From the NCBI GenBank assembly GCA_946537305.1, contig CAMNFR010000020.1, forward strand, positions 1-38,348: a stretch of 38,348 nt of DNA, read 5' to 3'. The stretch is from an uncultured Lachnospiraceae bacterium. GTDB taxonomy: Bacteria; Bacillota; Clostridia; Lachnospirales; Lachnospiraceae. This document shows positions 1-7,089 of the stretch, in pieces. A program made the position numbers and the translations under genes. A model generated the notes under the pieces. That model saw only the letters and a list, made by a program, of their open reading frames with translations, did no database searches and was not told where the DNA came from. How positions within the stretch are numbered: the first letter of the stretch is position 1; each line of letters begins with the position of its first letter.

Positions 1-186
1 GAGGGCAAGAACCCGTTCCAGCTGGATTCCAAGGCTCCGAAGACAGAGTATCAGGAGTTCATCAAGGGCGAGGTCCGTTACAGCTCTCTGGCTCTCAAGA
101 ACCCGGCCCGCGCAGAAGAGCTCTTCGCGAAGTCCGAGACTCTGGCCAAGGAGAAATACGAGAAGCTGGTTAAGATGGCCGAATAA
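1..186 (+). CDS. nifJ: Pyruvate:ferredoxin (flavodoxin) oxidoreductase, C-terminal end (partial)
   Basis: The window opens inside this gene; only the last 61 codons and the stop are present. The enzyme oxidises pyruvate to acetyl-CoA and CO2 and reduces ferredoxin in the cytoplasm of anaerobes. The visible tail has the NPFQLDSK segment, then a GEVRYSSLALKNP segment and a Lys/Glu-rich helix ending at KLVKMAE. This pattern is typical of the extreme C-terminus of the long single-chain clostridial enzyme. The thiamine diphosphate and iron-sulfur domains lie outside the window. A strong hairpin terminator follows 38 bases after the stop, so this is probably the last gene of its transcript. Identification rests on a short tail, so confidence is good but not full. 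Confidence 0.8.
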   Translation, partial: EGKNPFQLDSKAPKTEYQEFIKGEVRYSSLALKNPARAEELFAKSETLAKEKYEKLVKMAE

Positions 187-223
187 GATATTCTATCAGG
201 ATATCGAACATAAAAATATATGG

Positions 224-252
224 CAGGCGGACGTTCATCGTCCGCCTGTTTT
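224..252 (+). terminator. Rho-independent terminator after the pyruvate oxidoreductase gene
   Basis: A perfect 10-bp stem (CAGGCGGACG pairing with CGTCCGCCTG) closes a 5-base loop and is followed at once by TTTT. Confidence 0.85.
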
Positions 253-313
253 CATATCTGCGAGCTGTTTTCGTGCCTGAGGCTGTGAGCATACTGTGGC
301 AGATATGATTTCG

Positions 314-342
314 TTGACTTTCGACATCTGTGATGGTATGCT
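314..342 (+). promoter_or_regulatory. Candidate sigma-A promoter for the ccdA-tlpA fusion gene
   Basis: TTGACT at 314-319 and TATGCT at 337-342 are 17 bases apart. The -10 box is imperfect. The leader to the start codon at 455 would be about 105 bases, and no known riboswitch fold is evident in it. Confidence 0.45.
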
Positions 343-454
343 TGGCAGGAATGATGTGACAGGATACGACAGTGTTTGGTATCAGGCATATGCTTTGGTG
401 CATCGTTAGACCTGATGACTCAAATAGCCACGAGTGTAGAAGGGGGGCGCAGTC

Positions 455-1858
455 ATGGGATTTTCTGCAGATGTCAGTATACCCGCAATTACAGTGTTTG
501 TTCAGGGACTTCTTTCTTTTTTCTCGCCCTGTGTGCTGCCCTTGCTGCCGCTTTATATCGGCTATCTTGCCGGAGAGGGCGGGGAGGAAGGTTCCTCCAG
601 TCGTCTGCGTGTCATGGTCCACACCATATTCTTTGTACTGGGCATCAGTTTTGCGTTCTTTCTGCTGGGAATCGGGATGAATGCCGTCGGGCGGTTTTTT
701 GCCGGGAATCAGCAGTGGTTCGTGCGGATCGGCGGTGTGCTGATCATCCTGCTGGGACTGTATCAGTTGGGCATCTTTGGACAGAACCGCCTGCTGGAAC
801 AGGAAAGAAAGCTTCCGGTCGATCTTGATCGGATGGCTATGTCCCCGGTCACGGCCTTGATCATGGGATTTACCTTCAGCTTCGGCTGGACGCCCTGTGT
901 GGGGCCGGCGCTATCTACAGTATTGCTGATGGCAGCTTCCGCAGACTCGCGCGCCGTGGGCTTTCTGCTGATCGGGCTGTACACCCTGGGATTTGTGCTG
1001 CCTTTCCTGGCTGTGGGGCTGTTCACGACGTCTCTTCTTGCCTTCTTTCGGAAGCACAAGGGCGTGGTGCGGTACAGCGCCAAAATCGGAGGTGCTCTGA
1101 TGCTTCTGATCGGCGTTCTGATGATCACGGGGCAGATGAACCGAATTTCCGGACTGCTTTCTGTCGCATCCGGAGGCACCGGGGGAAATACTTCGGCCGT
1201 AGTGGCAGAGAGTGACGAAGCAGATGATGCCACTGCCACATCGGATATCGCTGCGGCTGAATCAGAAAGTCTGGAAAACGAAGCGGGGACGACAGATCCA
1301 AATGCAGCGGGATCTGGTGACACAGAAGCTATAGAAACAGAAGCTGTAGGGAATGATACAGTAGGAACGGAAGCGATAGGAACAGAGGCTTCAGAGACAG
1401 AGACGGAAGAAGAGTTGAGCCCCGCACCGGATTTTGAACTGACCGATCAATACGGCAATACACACACGTTGGCGGACTACCGCGGCAAGGTGATCTTCCT
1501 GAATTTCTGGGCCACCTGGTGCGGCCCCTGCCGGGAGGAAATGCCGGCTATAGAGCGTCTCTACGAACAGTATCGGGATCAGGAGGATGCCGAAGTCGTC
1601 ATTCTGGCGGTGGCTTTCCCCGGCATCGGTGACGAGCTGGATGAACAGGGGATCGCGGATTTTCTGGAAGAAAATGGATATGAGTATCCGGTTCTCATGG
1701 ATGCTTTCGGGCAGCTTATGGAAGATTACTGGATCCAGGCATATCCTACCACGTATATGATTGACCGGGACGGAAATCTGTACGGATACGTGACCGGCAG
1801 CATGTCGCCTGTGGTCATGAAGGCGATTATTCAAAAGACACTGGATGGTGAGCGGTGA
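455..1858 (+). CDS. CcdA-type membrane thiol-disulfide transporter fused to a TlpA-like thioredoxin
   Basis: The protein has 467 residues in three parts. Residues 1-230 form a multi-helix CcdA/DsbD membrane domain with the paired cysteines Cys26 (FSPCVLP) and Cys148 (GWTPCVGP), which pass electrons across the membrane in this family. Residues 235-320 are an acidic Ala/Glu/Thr/Ser linker. Residues 325-467 form an extracytoplasmic TlpA/ResA-like thioredoxin fold with WCGPC (Cys356 and Cys359) and the cis-proline segment AYPTTYMID. The fusion probably carries cytoplasmic reducing power straight to an external thioredoxin for disulfide reduction or oxidant defence. The start is set by an AGGGGGGC-type ribosome site before ATG 455. 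The Lgt-like gene follows after 38 bases. The family is clear; the substrate is not. Confidence 0.9.
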   Translation: MGFSADVSIPAITVFVQGLLSFFSPCVLPLLPLYIGYLAGEGGEEGSSSRLRVMVHTIFFVLGISFAFFLLGIGMNAVGRFFAGNQQWFVRIGGVLIILLGLYQLGIFGQNRLLEQERKLPVDLDRMAMSPVTALIMGFTFSFGWTPCVGPALSTVLLMAASADSRAVGFLLIGLYTLGFVLPFLAVGLFTTSLLAFFRKHKGVVRYSAKIGGALMLLIGVLMITGQMNRISGLLSVASGGTGGNTSAVVAESDEADDATATSDIAAAESESLENEAGTTDPNAAGSGDTEAIETEAVGNDTVGTEAIGTEASETETEEELSPAPDFELTDQYGNTHTLADYRGKVIFLNFWATWCGPCREEMPAIERLYEQYRDQEDAEVVILAVAFPGIGDELDEQGIADFLEENGYEYPVLMDAFGQLMEDYWIQAYPTTYMIDRDGNLYGYVTGSMSPVVMKAIIQKTLDGER

Positions 1859-1896
1859 TGTTCCGGCTGCTGTCCGTGAAGAAGGGATGAGATATT

Positions 1897-2658
1897 TTGT
1901 ATAATGATCTGTTTTCCATTGGCCCTCTGACGTTTCATACCTACGGGCTGATGACCGGTATCGGCATTGTAGCTGCCTATCTGGCGGCCGAAAGGCTGGC
2001 AAAGAAGAGAAGTCTGGATTTTGAGCAGATCTTCGGTCTGGTAATCAGCTGTCTGATCTTTGGCTATGCCGGATCAAAACTGCTGTATATCCTTACGGTA
2101 CTGCCCCAACTGATCGCCAATCCCGGAATGCTGCGGGATATCCTGTCCACGGGTTGGGTCGTATTTGGCGGCCTGTTGGGCGGAATCTTCGGTGGCTGGG
2201 TGTTCTGTCGTTATAAAAAGCTCCCTGCCTGGAAATATTACGATGTCGGGCTGCCCGCGGTGGCGCTGGCGCAGGGATTTGGGCGTCTGGGATGCTTTTT
2301 TGCCGGCTGTTGCTATGGTGTGGAGACGGACAGTGCTTTTTCCATTGTCTTTTCCCATTCGGATTTCGCGCCTAACCATGTGCATCTGGTGCCGACACAG
2401 TTGATCATGAGCGCAGGTGACTTTCTGCTGTTCTTCTTCCTGCTTTGGTATCTGGAGAAAAAACAGAAAAATGACGGCGAGACGGCTGCGTTGTATCTTA
2501 TTCTTTACAGTGCAGGGCGTTTTGTGGTAGAATTCTGGAGAGGAGATCTGATCCGCGGTGCCGTGGGACCGCTTTCCACCTCCCAGTTTATTGGCCTGTT
2601 CACCCTGGCGGTTGGGCTGGCCATGCTGGCAGTCCGTAGGAAAAGCGTGCGCGGTTGA
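1897..2658 (+). CDS. lgt: Prolipoprotein diacylglyceryl transferase (Lgt) family protein
   Basis: This is a 253-residue polytopic membrane protein. The N-terminus (LTFHTYGLMTGIGIVAAYLAAE) and the GWVVFGGLLGGIFGG and GRLGCFFAGCCYG segments match the divergent clostridial branch of the Lgt family. GRLGCF stands where classical Lgt has its conserved Arg-Ile-Gly-Asn-Phe core. Lgt moves diacylglycerol from phosphatidylglycerol to the lipobox cysteine of lipoprotein precursors, and two such lipoproteins are encoded in this window. The start is TTG 1897 with a GAAGGG ribosome site 10 bases upstream; an ATG start in this frame would cost conserved sequence. The Cys-rich variant may be a paralogue of the housekeeping enzyme, so the exact substrate is less sure than the family. 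Confidence 0.78.
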   Translation: MYNDLFSIGPLTFHTYGLMTGIGIVAAYLAAERLAKKRSLDFEQIFGLVISCLIFGYAGSKLLYILTVLPQLIANPGMLRDILSTGWVVFGGLLGGIFGGWVFCRYKKLPAWKYYDVGLPAVALAQGFGRLGCFFAGCCYGVETDSAFSIVFSHSDFAPNHVHLVPTQLIMSAGDFLLFFFLLWYLEKKQKNDGETAALYLILYSAGRFVVEFWRGDLIRGAVGPLSTSQFIGLFTLAVGLAMLAVRRKSVRG

Positions 2659-2718
2659 GCCCCTGATCAGAGAAAATGAACGGTCTATCCGTTAATTACA
2701 GATAAGGAGGAAGAGATC

Positions 2719-3093
2719 ATGAAGTTTTATAAGTGTGAGGGATGCGGCAAGCTGGCGGTTCTCTTTAAAGAATCCAAATGTCCGACCAAGTGCTGCGGCG
2801 AAGCGATGCAGGAAGTGATTCCCGGCACCACGGATGCGGCAAAGGAAAAACATATTCCGGAAGTAACCTGTGATGGCAGCCTTGTTACCGTGAAAGTAGG
2901 CTCCGTAGAGCATCCCATGCTGGAGGCGCATCACATTGAGTGGATCATCCTGGAAACCGAGACCGGATTCCAGAAAAAGGACCTCGATCCCACAGGGAAG
3001 CCGGAAGCAGTGTTCGCGCTGGCACCCGGTGAGAAACCCGTAGCCGCCTATGAAAGCTGCAATCTCCATGGCATCTGGAAAGCAGAAATCTAA
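2719..3093 (+). CDS. dfx: Desulfoferrodoxin (superoxide reductase)
   Basis: The 124-residue protein has two iron centres. Residues 1-35 form a desulforedoxin-type Fe(Cys)4 site: Cys6, Cys9 and the adjacent pair Cys25-Cys26. The C-terminal neelaredoxin domain has the EKHIPEV, VEHPMLEAHHIEW and SCNLHGIW motifs that supply the His4-Cys ligands of the catalytic iron and its nearby Lys. The enzyme reduces superoxide to hydrogen peroxide without making oxygen, as suits a strict anaerobe. A strong AAGGAGG ribosome site lies before ATG 2719. It sits 60 bases behind the lgt-like gene with no terminator between them and may be co-transcribed with the thioredoxin fusion, which would form a small redox-protection cluster. 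A strong terminator follows. Confidence 0.93.
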   Translation: MKFYKCEGCGKLAVLFKESKCPTKCCGEAMQEVIPGTTDAAKEKHIPEVTCDGSLVTVKVGSVEHPMLEAHHIEWIILETETGFQKKDLDPTGKPEAVFALAPGEKPVAAYESCNLHGIWKAEI

Positions 3094-3155
3094 GACAGAG
3101 CGCCGATACAGAAATCTGATTCAGTCAACAGATGCTCAACATTGTATAAAAAGAG

Positions 3156-3195
3156 CGGGCAGGACTTCAAAAAGGGAAGTCCTGCCCGTTTTTTT
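3156..3195 (+). terminator. Rho-independent terminator after desulfoferrodoxin
   Basis: A perfect 12-bp stem (CGGGCAGGACTT at 3156-3167, AAGTCCTGCCCG at 3177-3188) with a 9-base loop is followed by seven T. Confidence 0.9.
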
Positions 3196-3218
3196 CGACA
3201 AAACCCCGATTTTGTTTG

Positions 3219-3247
3219 TTGAAAGTCCTGACTAACCCACTTATAAT
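3219..3247 (+). promoter_or_regulatory. Sigma-A promoter of the radical SAM gene
   Basis: TTGAAA at 3219-3224 and a perfect TATAAT at 3242-3247 are separated by 17 bases. The start codon at 3313 lies about 60 bases downstream. Confidence 0.8.
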
Positions 3248-3312
3248 CGCAGTATTATCGTAAATTAATGCCGAAAATAAATGATAAAGTCTTTGGACAG
3301 GGGGAGTGCTTT

Positions 3313-4791
3313 ATGGGTACGGTAGTTGAAAATCTAACACATGCGGCAGAGCGGCAGGCTTTCAGCGTGCTGATCGACGGATTTTTGAAACATCTGGACA
3401 AAGTGGAAGACAGAGGAAAGACCTACGCAGGGTTGGTAGATGCAGCTGCAAAATTCTACTCGGACGGCGTGGATCCCAACACATTATCCAAGATCCGCGA
3501 GATTGTCCAGGATCCGAATAACCGATGGATGCGTTTTATCAACCGGGTCATCGATGAGACCGATCCCGGATATGCCAAAAAGATGATCCTGACGATGGGA
3601 TATGAAACCTTTTTCCGTGGGACCAAGACCATTCGTGAGACACGCAGAAAATATGACTGCAATATTCCCTGGCTGATCCTGTTCGACCCCACGGATGCCT
3701 GCAACATGCACTGCCAGGGCTGCTGGTCCGGAACATACGGTCACAAGAATAACCTTTCCTTCGAAGATATGGACAAGATCGTGACGCAGGGAAAGGAACT
3801 TGGCACCCATCTGTATATGCTGACCGGCGGTGAGCCCATGGTCCGCAAAAAGGATATCCTGCGCCTGGCAGAGAAGCATAATGATGCCATGTTCGGTATC
3901 TATACCAATTCCACGCTAATCGACGAAGAGCTCTGCAAGGAAGTGGTCCGGCTGGGTAATATTACCTTTATGCTGTCCATAGAAGGTACCCCGGAGACCA
4001 ATGATGCCAGACGCGGTGAAGGCCATTACAATGCCGTCATGAAGGCGATGGACCTTCTGCAAAAATACGGGATCGTATTCGGTACCTCCATCTGCTACAC
4101 CAGGGCTAACATCGAAGCGGTCACCAGCGATGAATTCCTGCGTTTTATCTCCTCCAAAGGAGCCCGCTTCGGATTCTACTTCCACTACATGCCGGTCGGC
4201 AACAATGCGGTACCTGCGCTGATGCCCACGCTGGAGCAGAGAAAGAAGATGATCGAGCGGATCCGTTTCATCCGTTCGTCGGAGTGTGACATAGAATTCT
4301 TCCCCATGGATTTCCAGAATGACGGGGAATTTGTAGGCGGCTGCATCGCAGGCGGCAGGAACTATTTCCATATCAATGCCCAGGGAGACGCAGAGCCCTG
4401 TGTATTCATCCATTTTTCGGACCGCAATATCCACGAACACAGCGTACTGGAAATGCTGCAGAGCCCGCTGTTCATGGCGTACCATGAAGGACAGCCTTTC
4501 AATCGCAACCATCTGCGACCCTGCCCGATGCTGGAAAACCCGGAAATGCTGAAGGAAATGGTCAAGAAAACAGGGGCACATCAGACGAATACGGAAGCGC
4601 CGGAAAGCGTCGAGCACCTGACGGCAAAGTGTGAGGACTATGCTGTGCAGTGGGCACCGGAGGCAGAAAAGATCTGGGCATCCCAGAAGCACAAGAAACC
4701 TTCCTACGAGAATTACAGCAAAGAGAAGAGAGAGCATCCGGAACTGGCCGGCTTTGAACATGCCGATGGAAGACACGGAATTGCAGGGTAA
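3313..4791 (+). CDS. Radical SAM protein of unknown substrate
   Basis: The protein is 492 residues from the preferred ATG 3313, which has a GGGGGAG ribosome site 7 bases upstream. An in-frame ATG at 3268 lacks one. After an N-terminal helical region of about 130 residues comes FDPTDACNMHCQGCW, whose Cys-x3-Cys-x2-Cys binds the [4Fe-4S] cluster that cleaves S-adenosylmethionine. LTGGEP follows as the SAM-contacting motif. Further Cys residues occur in GGCIAGG, EPCVF and RPCPML, which may hold an auxiliary cluster as in SPASM-type proteins. It is transcribed alone between its own promoter and terminator. No peptide precursor or cofactor gene lies beside it, so the reaction cannot be inferred. 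The fold call is secure. Confidence 0.88.
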   Translation: MGTVVENLTHAAERQAFSVLIDGFLKHLDKVEDRGKTYAGLVDAAAKFYSDGVDPNTLSKIREIVQDPNNRWMRFINRVIDETDPGYAKKMILTMGYETFFRGTKTIRETRRKYDCNIPWLILFDPTDACNMHCQGCWSGTYGHKNNLSFEDMDKIVTQGKELGTHLYMLTGGEPMVRKKDILRLAEKHNDAMFGIYTNSTLIDEELCKEVVRLGNITFMLSIEGTPETNDARRGEGHYNAVMKAMDLLQKYGIVFGTSICYTRANIEAVTSDEFLRFISSKGARFGFYFHYMPVGNNAVPALMPTLEQRKKMIERIRFIRSSECDIEFFPMDFQNDGEFVGGCIAGGRNYFHINAQGDAEPCVFIHFSDRNIHEHSVLEMLQSPLFMAYHEGQPFNRNHLRPCPMLENPEMLKEMVKKTGAHQTNTEAPESVEHLTAKCEDYAVQWAPEAEKIWASQKHKKPSYENYSKEKREHPELAGFEHADGRHGIAG

Positions 4792-4816
4792 ATTTATTAC
4801 GTATTATACGCATCAC

Positions 4817-4847
4817 GAGCCGGAGAAACGACCTCCGGCTCATTTTT
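4817..4847 (+). terminator. Rho-independent terminator after the radical SAM gene
   Basis: A 9-bp stem (GAGCCGGAG at 4817-4825, CTCCGGCTC at 4833-4841) with a 7-base loop is followed by A and then TTTTT. Confidence 0.85.
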
Positions 4848-5027
4848 ATACTTCCGAAAGCATGCCGTCCTCCAAAAAGATATTTGCCTCAGCTCCATGT
4901 TCGTGGTAACATAGAGAAGCAAAAAAGCAAAAACAGCGGCGAAAATCGAAGAAAATGCCGTAAAACAGCGGGTTGCAACCACTGATTGACACATTGACAA
5001 GTCTGATTGGTGGTCTGCTACCGGAAA

Positions 5028-5064
5028 AGGAGGTACATTTGCGGTGAACAAAACAAAAGGAGGT
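5028..5064 (+). promoter_or_regulatory. Duplicated ribosome-binding segments before the XRE regulator
   Basis: AAAAGGAGGTAC occurs twice, with AGGAGG at 5028-5033 and again at 5059-5064. The first sits 10 bases before GTG 5044 and the second 6 bases before ATG 5071. The two starts are in the same frame and differ by nine codons, so either or both could be used. Upstream, TTGACA also occurs twice, at 4986-4991 and 4994-4999, but no convincing -10 box pairs with either. Confidence 0.55.
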
Positions 5065-5070
5065 ACCGCT

Positions 5071-6069
5071 ATGATCCTCGCGGACAAAATCATTGAACTC
5101 AGAAAACAGAACGGATGGTCTCAGGAAGAACTTGCAGACAAGCTGGGCGTAAGCCGTCAGTCCATCTCCAAATGGGAAGGCGCACAGTCTATTCCGGATT
5201 TAAACCGGATTATAAAAATGTCAGAGATCTTCGGCATCAGCACGGACTACCTGCTGAAGGATGATGCAGAGGAAGAAGCGGCAGATCTCCCTCAGATCTA
5301 TGACGAGACCGCAGAACCGGTGCATAAGGTATCTTTGGAAGAAGCCAACGCATTCCTTCAGGCGAAAGACAGATCTGCCAGACAGATCGCTCTGGGCGTG
5401 ATGAGCTGCATCCTTTCACCCATTGTTCTGATCGTTCTCGCGGAGATGCAGGAAGATAAAGTGCTCCCCATTACAGAGGGTGCGGCGGCTGGCATCGGCC
5501 TGACAGTATTGATGCTGCTGATCGCAGCCGGCGTGGCGATCTTTGTGATTAACGGAATCGTGATGAAGCCGTATGAATATATGGAACAGGAAGCACTGGA
5601 GACCGCCTACGGTGTGGATGGCATGGTGCGGGAGATAAAGGAAAAGTATACAGGCACGCACACCCGTCTGATGGCTGTCGGTATTGCGCTGTGTGTACTG
5701 TCTGCAGTCCCCATCTTTATAGGCATGATCATCATGGGCGATTCCGACAATGATTTTTCTCTTGTCCTCGCCGTTGCCTTCACCCTTTTGCTGGTAGCCA
5801 TCGGTGTGTTGATGATCGTACGGACATCTATCTATTGGGAGGGTTTGGAGCAGCTCCTCGAAGAAGGAGAATATTCCCGTACCAATAAGTCCGAGAACCG
5901 GAAGAACGAAGTCATCGCGGGGGCTTATTGGAGCATTGCTCTGGCATTGTATCTGCTGATAAGCTTTATGGGATGGATGGACTGGTCCAGGAGTTGGATC
6001 GTATGGCCGATTGCCGGCGTTCTCTACGGAGCGGTGACGGCAGTACTTCGTATCCTCCGGAAGCGATAA
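5071..6069 (+). CDS. XRE-family transcriptional regulator with C-terminal membrane domain
   Basis: The protein has 332 residues from ATG 5071; a GTG at 5044 would add nine. Residues 1-60 are a helix-turn-helix of the XRE/Cro type ([37 protein letters not shown]). After a charged linker there are about six hydrophobic segments, ending in [21 protein letters not shown] and a basic tail. This soluble DNA-binding head with a multi-helix membrane tail is common in Firmicutes. It suggests a regulator that responds to a membrane or envelope signal, or that is held at the membrane. The ligand and targets cannot be read from the sequence. The neighbouring envelope genes are possible targets, but this is only inferred from position. 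Confidence 0.85.
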   Translation: MILADKIIELRKQNGWSQEELADKLGVSRQSISKWEGAQSIPDLNRIIKMSEIFGISTDYLLKDDAEEEAADLPQIYDETAEPVHKVSLEEANAFLQAKDRSARQIALGVMSCILSPIVLIVLAEMQEDKVLPITEGAAAGIGLTVLMLLIAAGVAIFVINGIVMKPYEYMEQEALETAYGVDGMVREIKEKYTGTHTRLMAVGIALCVLSAVPIFIGMIIMGDSDNDFSLVLAVAFTLLLVAIGVLMIVRTSIYWEGLEQLLEEGEYSRTNKSENRKNEVIAGAYWSIALALYLLISFMGWMDWSRSWIVWPIAGVLYGAVTAVLRILRKR

Positions 6070-6087
6070 AAAGACTATATTTGTTTG

Positions 6088-6117
6088 TTGACAGCCGCAT
6101 CGCAAAAATAGTAAAAT
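6088..6117 (+). promoter_or_regulatory. Sigma-A promoter of the transglutaminase-like gene
   Basis: A perfect TTGACA at 6088-6093 and TAAAAT at 6112-6117 are 18 bases apart. The bases TTTGTTTGTTGA at 6080-6091, around the -35 box, also occur at 3211-3222 around the radical SAM -35 box. Confidence 0.65.
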
Positions 6118-6148
6118 TTCCCTTAGAAATAAATAACCTGGGGGCATT

Positions 6149-6916
6149 ATGAATAAAAGAAAAACGTGGCTGTTGGTACTCCTTATATTCGTGCTCTGCG
6201 GCGGCGTTGGTTTTCCGTTCGGCGCATCAGCAGCTACCGGAAGATGGGTAACACAGGGGAAACTTCAATATTATTATGTAAATGAAGTGCCCGTAAGTGG
6301 ATGGCAGAAGATCAATAAAAAGTGGTATTATTTTGATCCATCCACCCATGTGATGCAGAAAAACAAGATCGTGGGCAGCGGGAAATCAGGATACTATTAC
6401 GTGGACGAGACCGGTGTGCGAATCACAGATCCTGTGGTCAAACTGGCCGTCAAGTGTGTCCGGAAAAATGCTAAGAAAGCAAAGACGCCGGCGAAAAAGC
6501 TGAAAGCCTGCTATAAGTATTTTGTCAACAAATGCAAATACAGGCATTATGCCAATTCCGAAAGCATCTCAGATATGCCGTCCTTTGCAAAAAGCATGTT
6601 CAAGAAGCGTTATGGAGACTGCTACCGAGGAGCAGCGGCCATCACTTACTGTGCCAAGGTGCTGGGTTTCGAAACGCGAATGGGTATGGGCGGCGTATAT
6701 TACTATGAAGCGGCGCATGGCTGGAATGAGGTAAAAACGAAAAAAGGCTGGGCGATCACGGATATCAGCCGTGGAAGGGCCAGCGGCAATACTCTCTGCA
6801 TGAAGACCTATGCAAAATATCCGTATCATCTGCGGATTGATAAATATTACCGCCTCTCTATAAAGAACGGAAAGGTAAAGTGGACGAAAAAACGCGCAGG
6901 AAAGGAAATTCACTAA
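6149..6916 (+). CDS. Secreted transglutaminase-like protein with cell-wall-binding repeats
   Basis: The 255-residue protein begins with a signal peptide (basic MNKRK, then a hydrophobic run to about residue 29 ending ASA-A). Residues 30-95 hold aromatic repeats of the choline/glucan-binding type, with GWQKINKKWYYFDPSTHVM as the clearest copy, which hold proteins on wall polymers. The rest is a transglutaminase-like (papain-fold) domain. Its Cys158 (YGDCYRGA), His190 (HGWNEV) and Asp205 (ITDIS) form the expected catalytic triad. It may crosslink or cleave wall-associated protein, but the substrate is unknown. The whole protein is very rich in Lys and Tyr. It has its own promoter and a GGGGGC ribosome site before ATG 6149, and a hairpin terminator follows. 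Confidence 0.85.
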   Translation: MNKRKTWLLVLLIFVLCGGVGFPFGASAATGRWVTQGKLQYYYVNEVPVSGWQKINKKWYYFDPSTHVMQKNKIVGSGKSGYYYVDETGVRITDPVVKLAVKCVRKNAKKAKTPAKKLKACYKYFVNKCKYRHYANSESISDMPSFAKSMFKKRYGDCYRGAAAITYCAKVLGFETRMGMGGVYYYEAAHGWNEVKTKKGWAITDISRGRASGNTLCMKTYAKYPYHLRIDKYYRLSIKNGKVKWTKKRAGKEIH

Positions 6917-6927
6917 TTCATATGCTA

Positions 6928-6966
6928 CCCCCGGACCAGATGCCCGGGGGATTTATATTCTTTTTA
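6928..6966 (+). terminator. Probable terminator after the transglutaminase-like gene
   Basis: A 7-bp GC stem (CCCCCGG at 6928-6934, CCGGGGG at 6944-6950) with a 9-base loop is followed by a broken T-rich tract containing TTCTTTTT. Confidence 0.6.
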
Positions 6967-6980
6967 CGACTTTAAGAAAT

Positions 6981-7017
6981 TTTCTGCCTTGTTCAGGCAG
7001 AAAGATAATGATATGAT
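6981..7017 (+). promoter_or_regulatory. Promoter with a perfect inverted repeat over the -35 box
   Basis: TTGTTC at 6989-6994 and TATGAT at 7012-7017 are 17 bases apart. A perfect 9-bp inverted repeat (TTTCTGCCT at 6981-6989, AGGCAGAAA at 6995-7003) spans the -35 box. It could be a repressor or activator site for the lipoprotein gene. Confidence 0.5.
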
Positions 7018-7089
7018 GATATCGTTATGAAATGCTGCTACATGACTGTACAGAATCCGGTAGTACATATCCCGGAACAGGAGGTTTTA

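Noticed and set aside
3268-3312. Upstream ATG as the start of the radical SAM protein
   Set aside because: It has no ribosome site, while ATG 3313 has GGGGGAG at the right distance. The added 15 residues look like leader sequence.
4981-5027. Promoter of the XRE regulator from the doubled TTGACA
   Set aside because: Neither TTGACA has a convincing -10 box at 16-18 bases, so no promoter was annotated.
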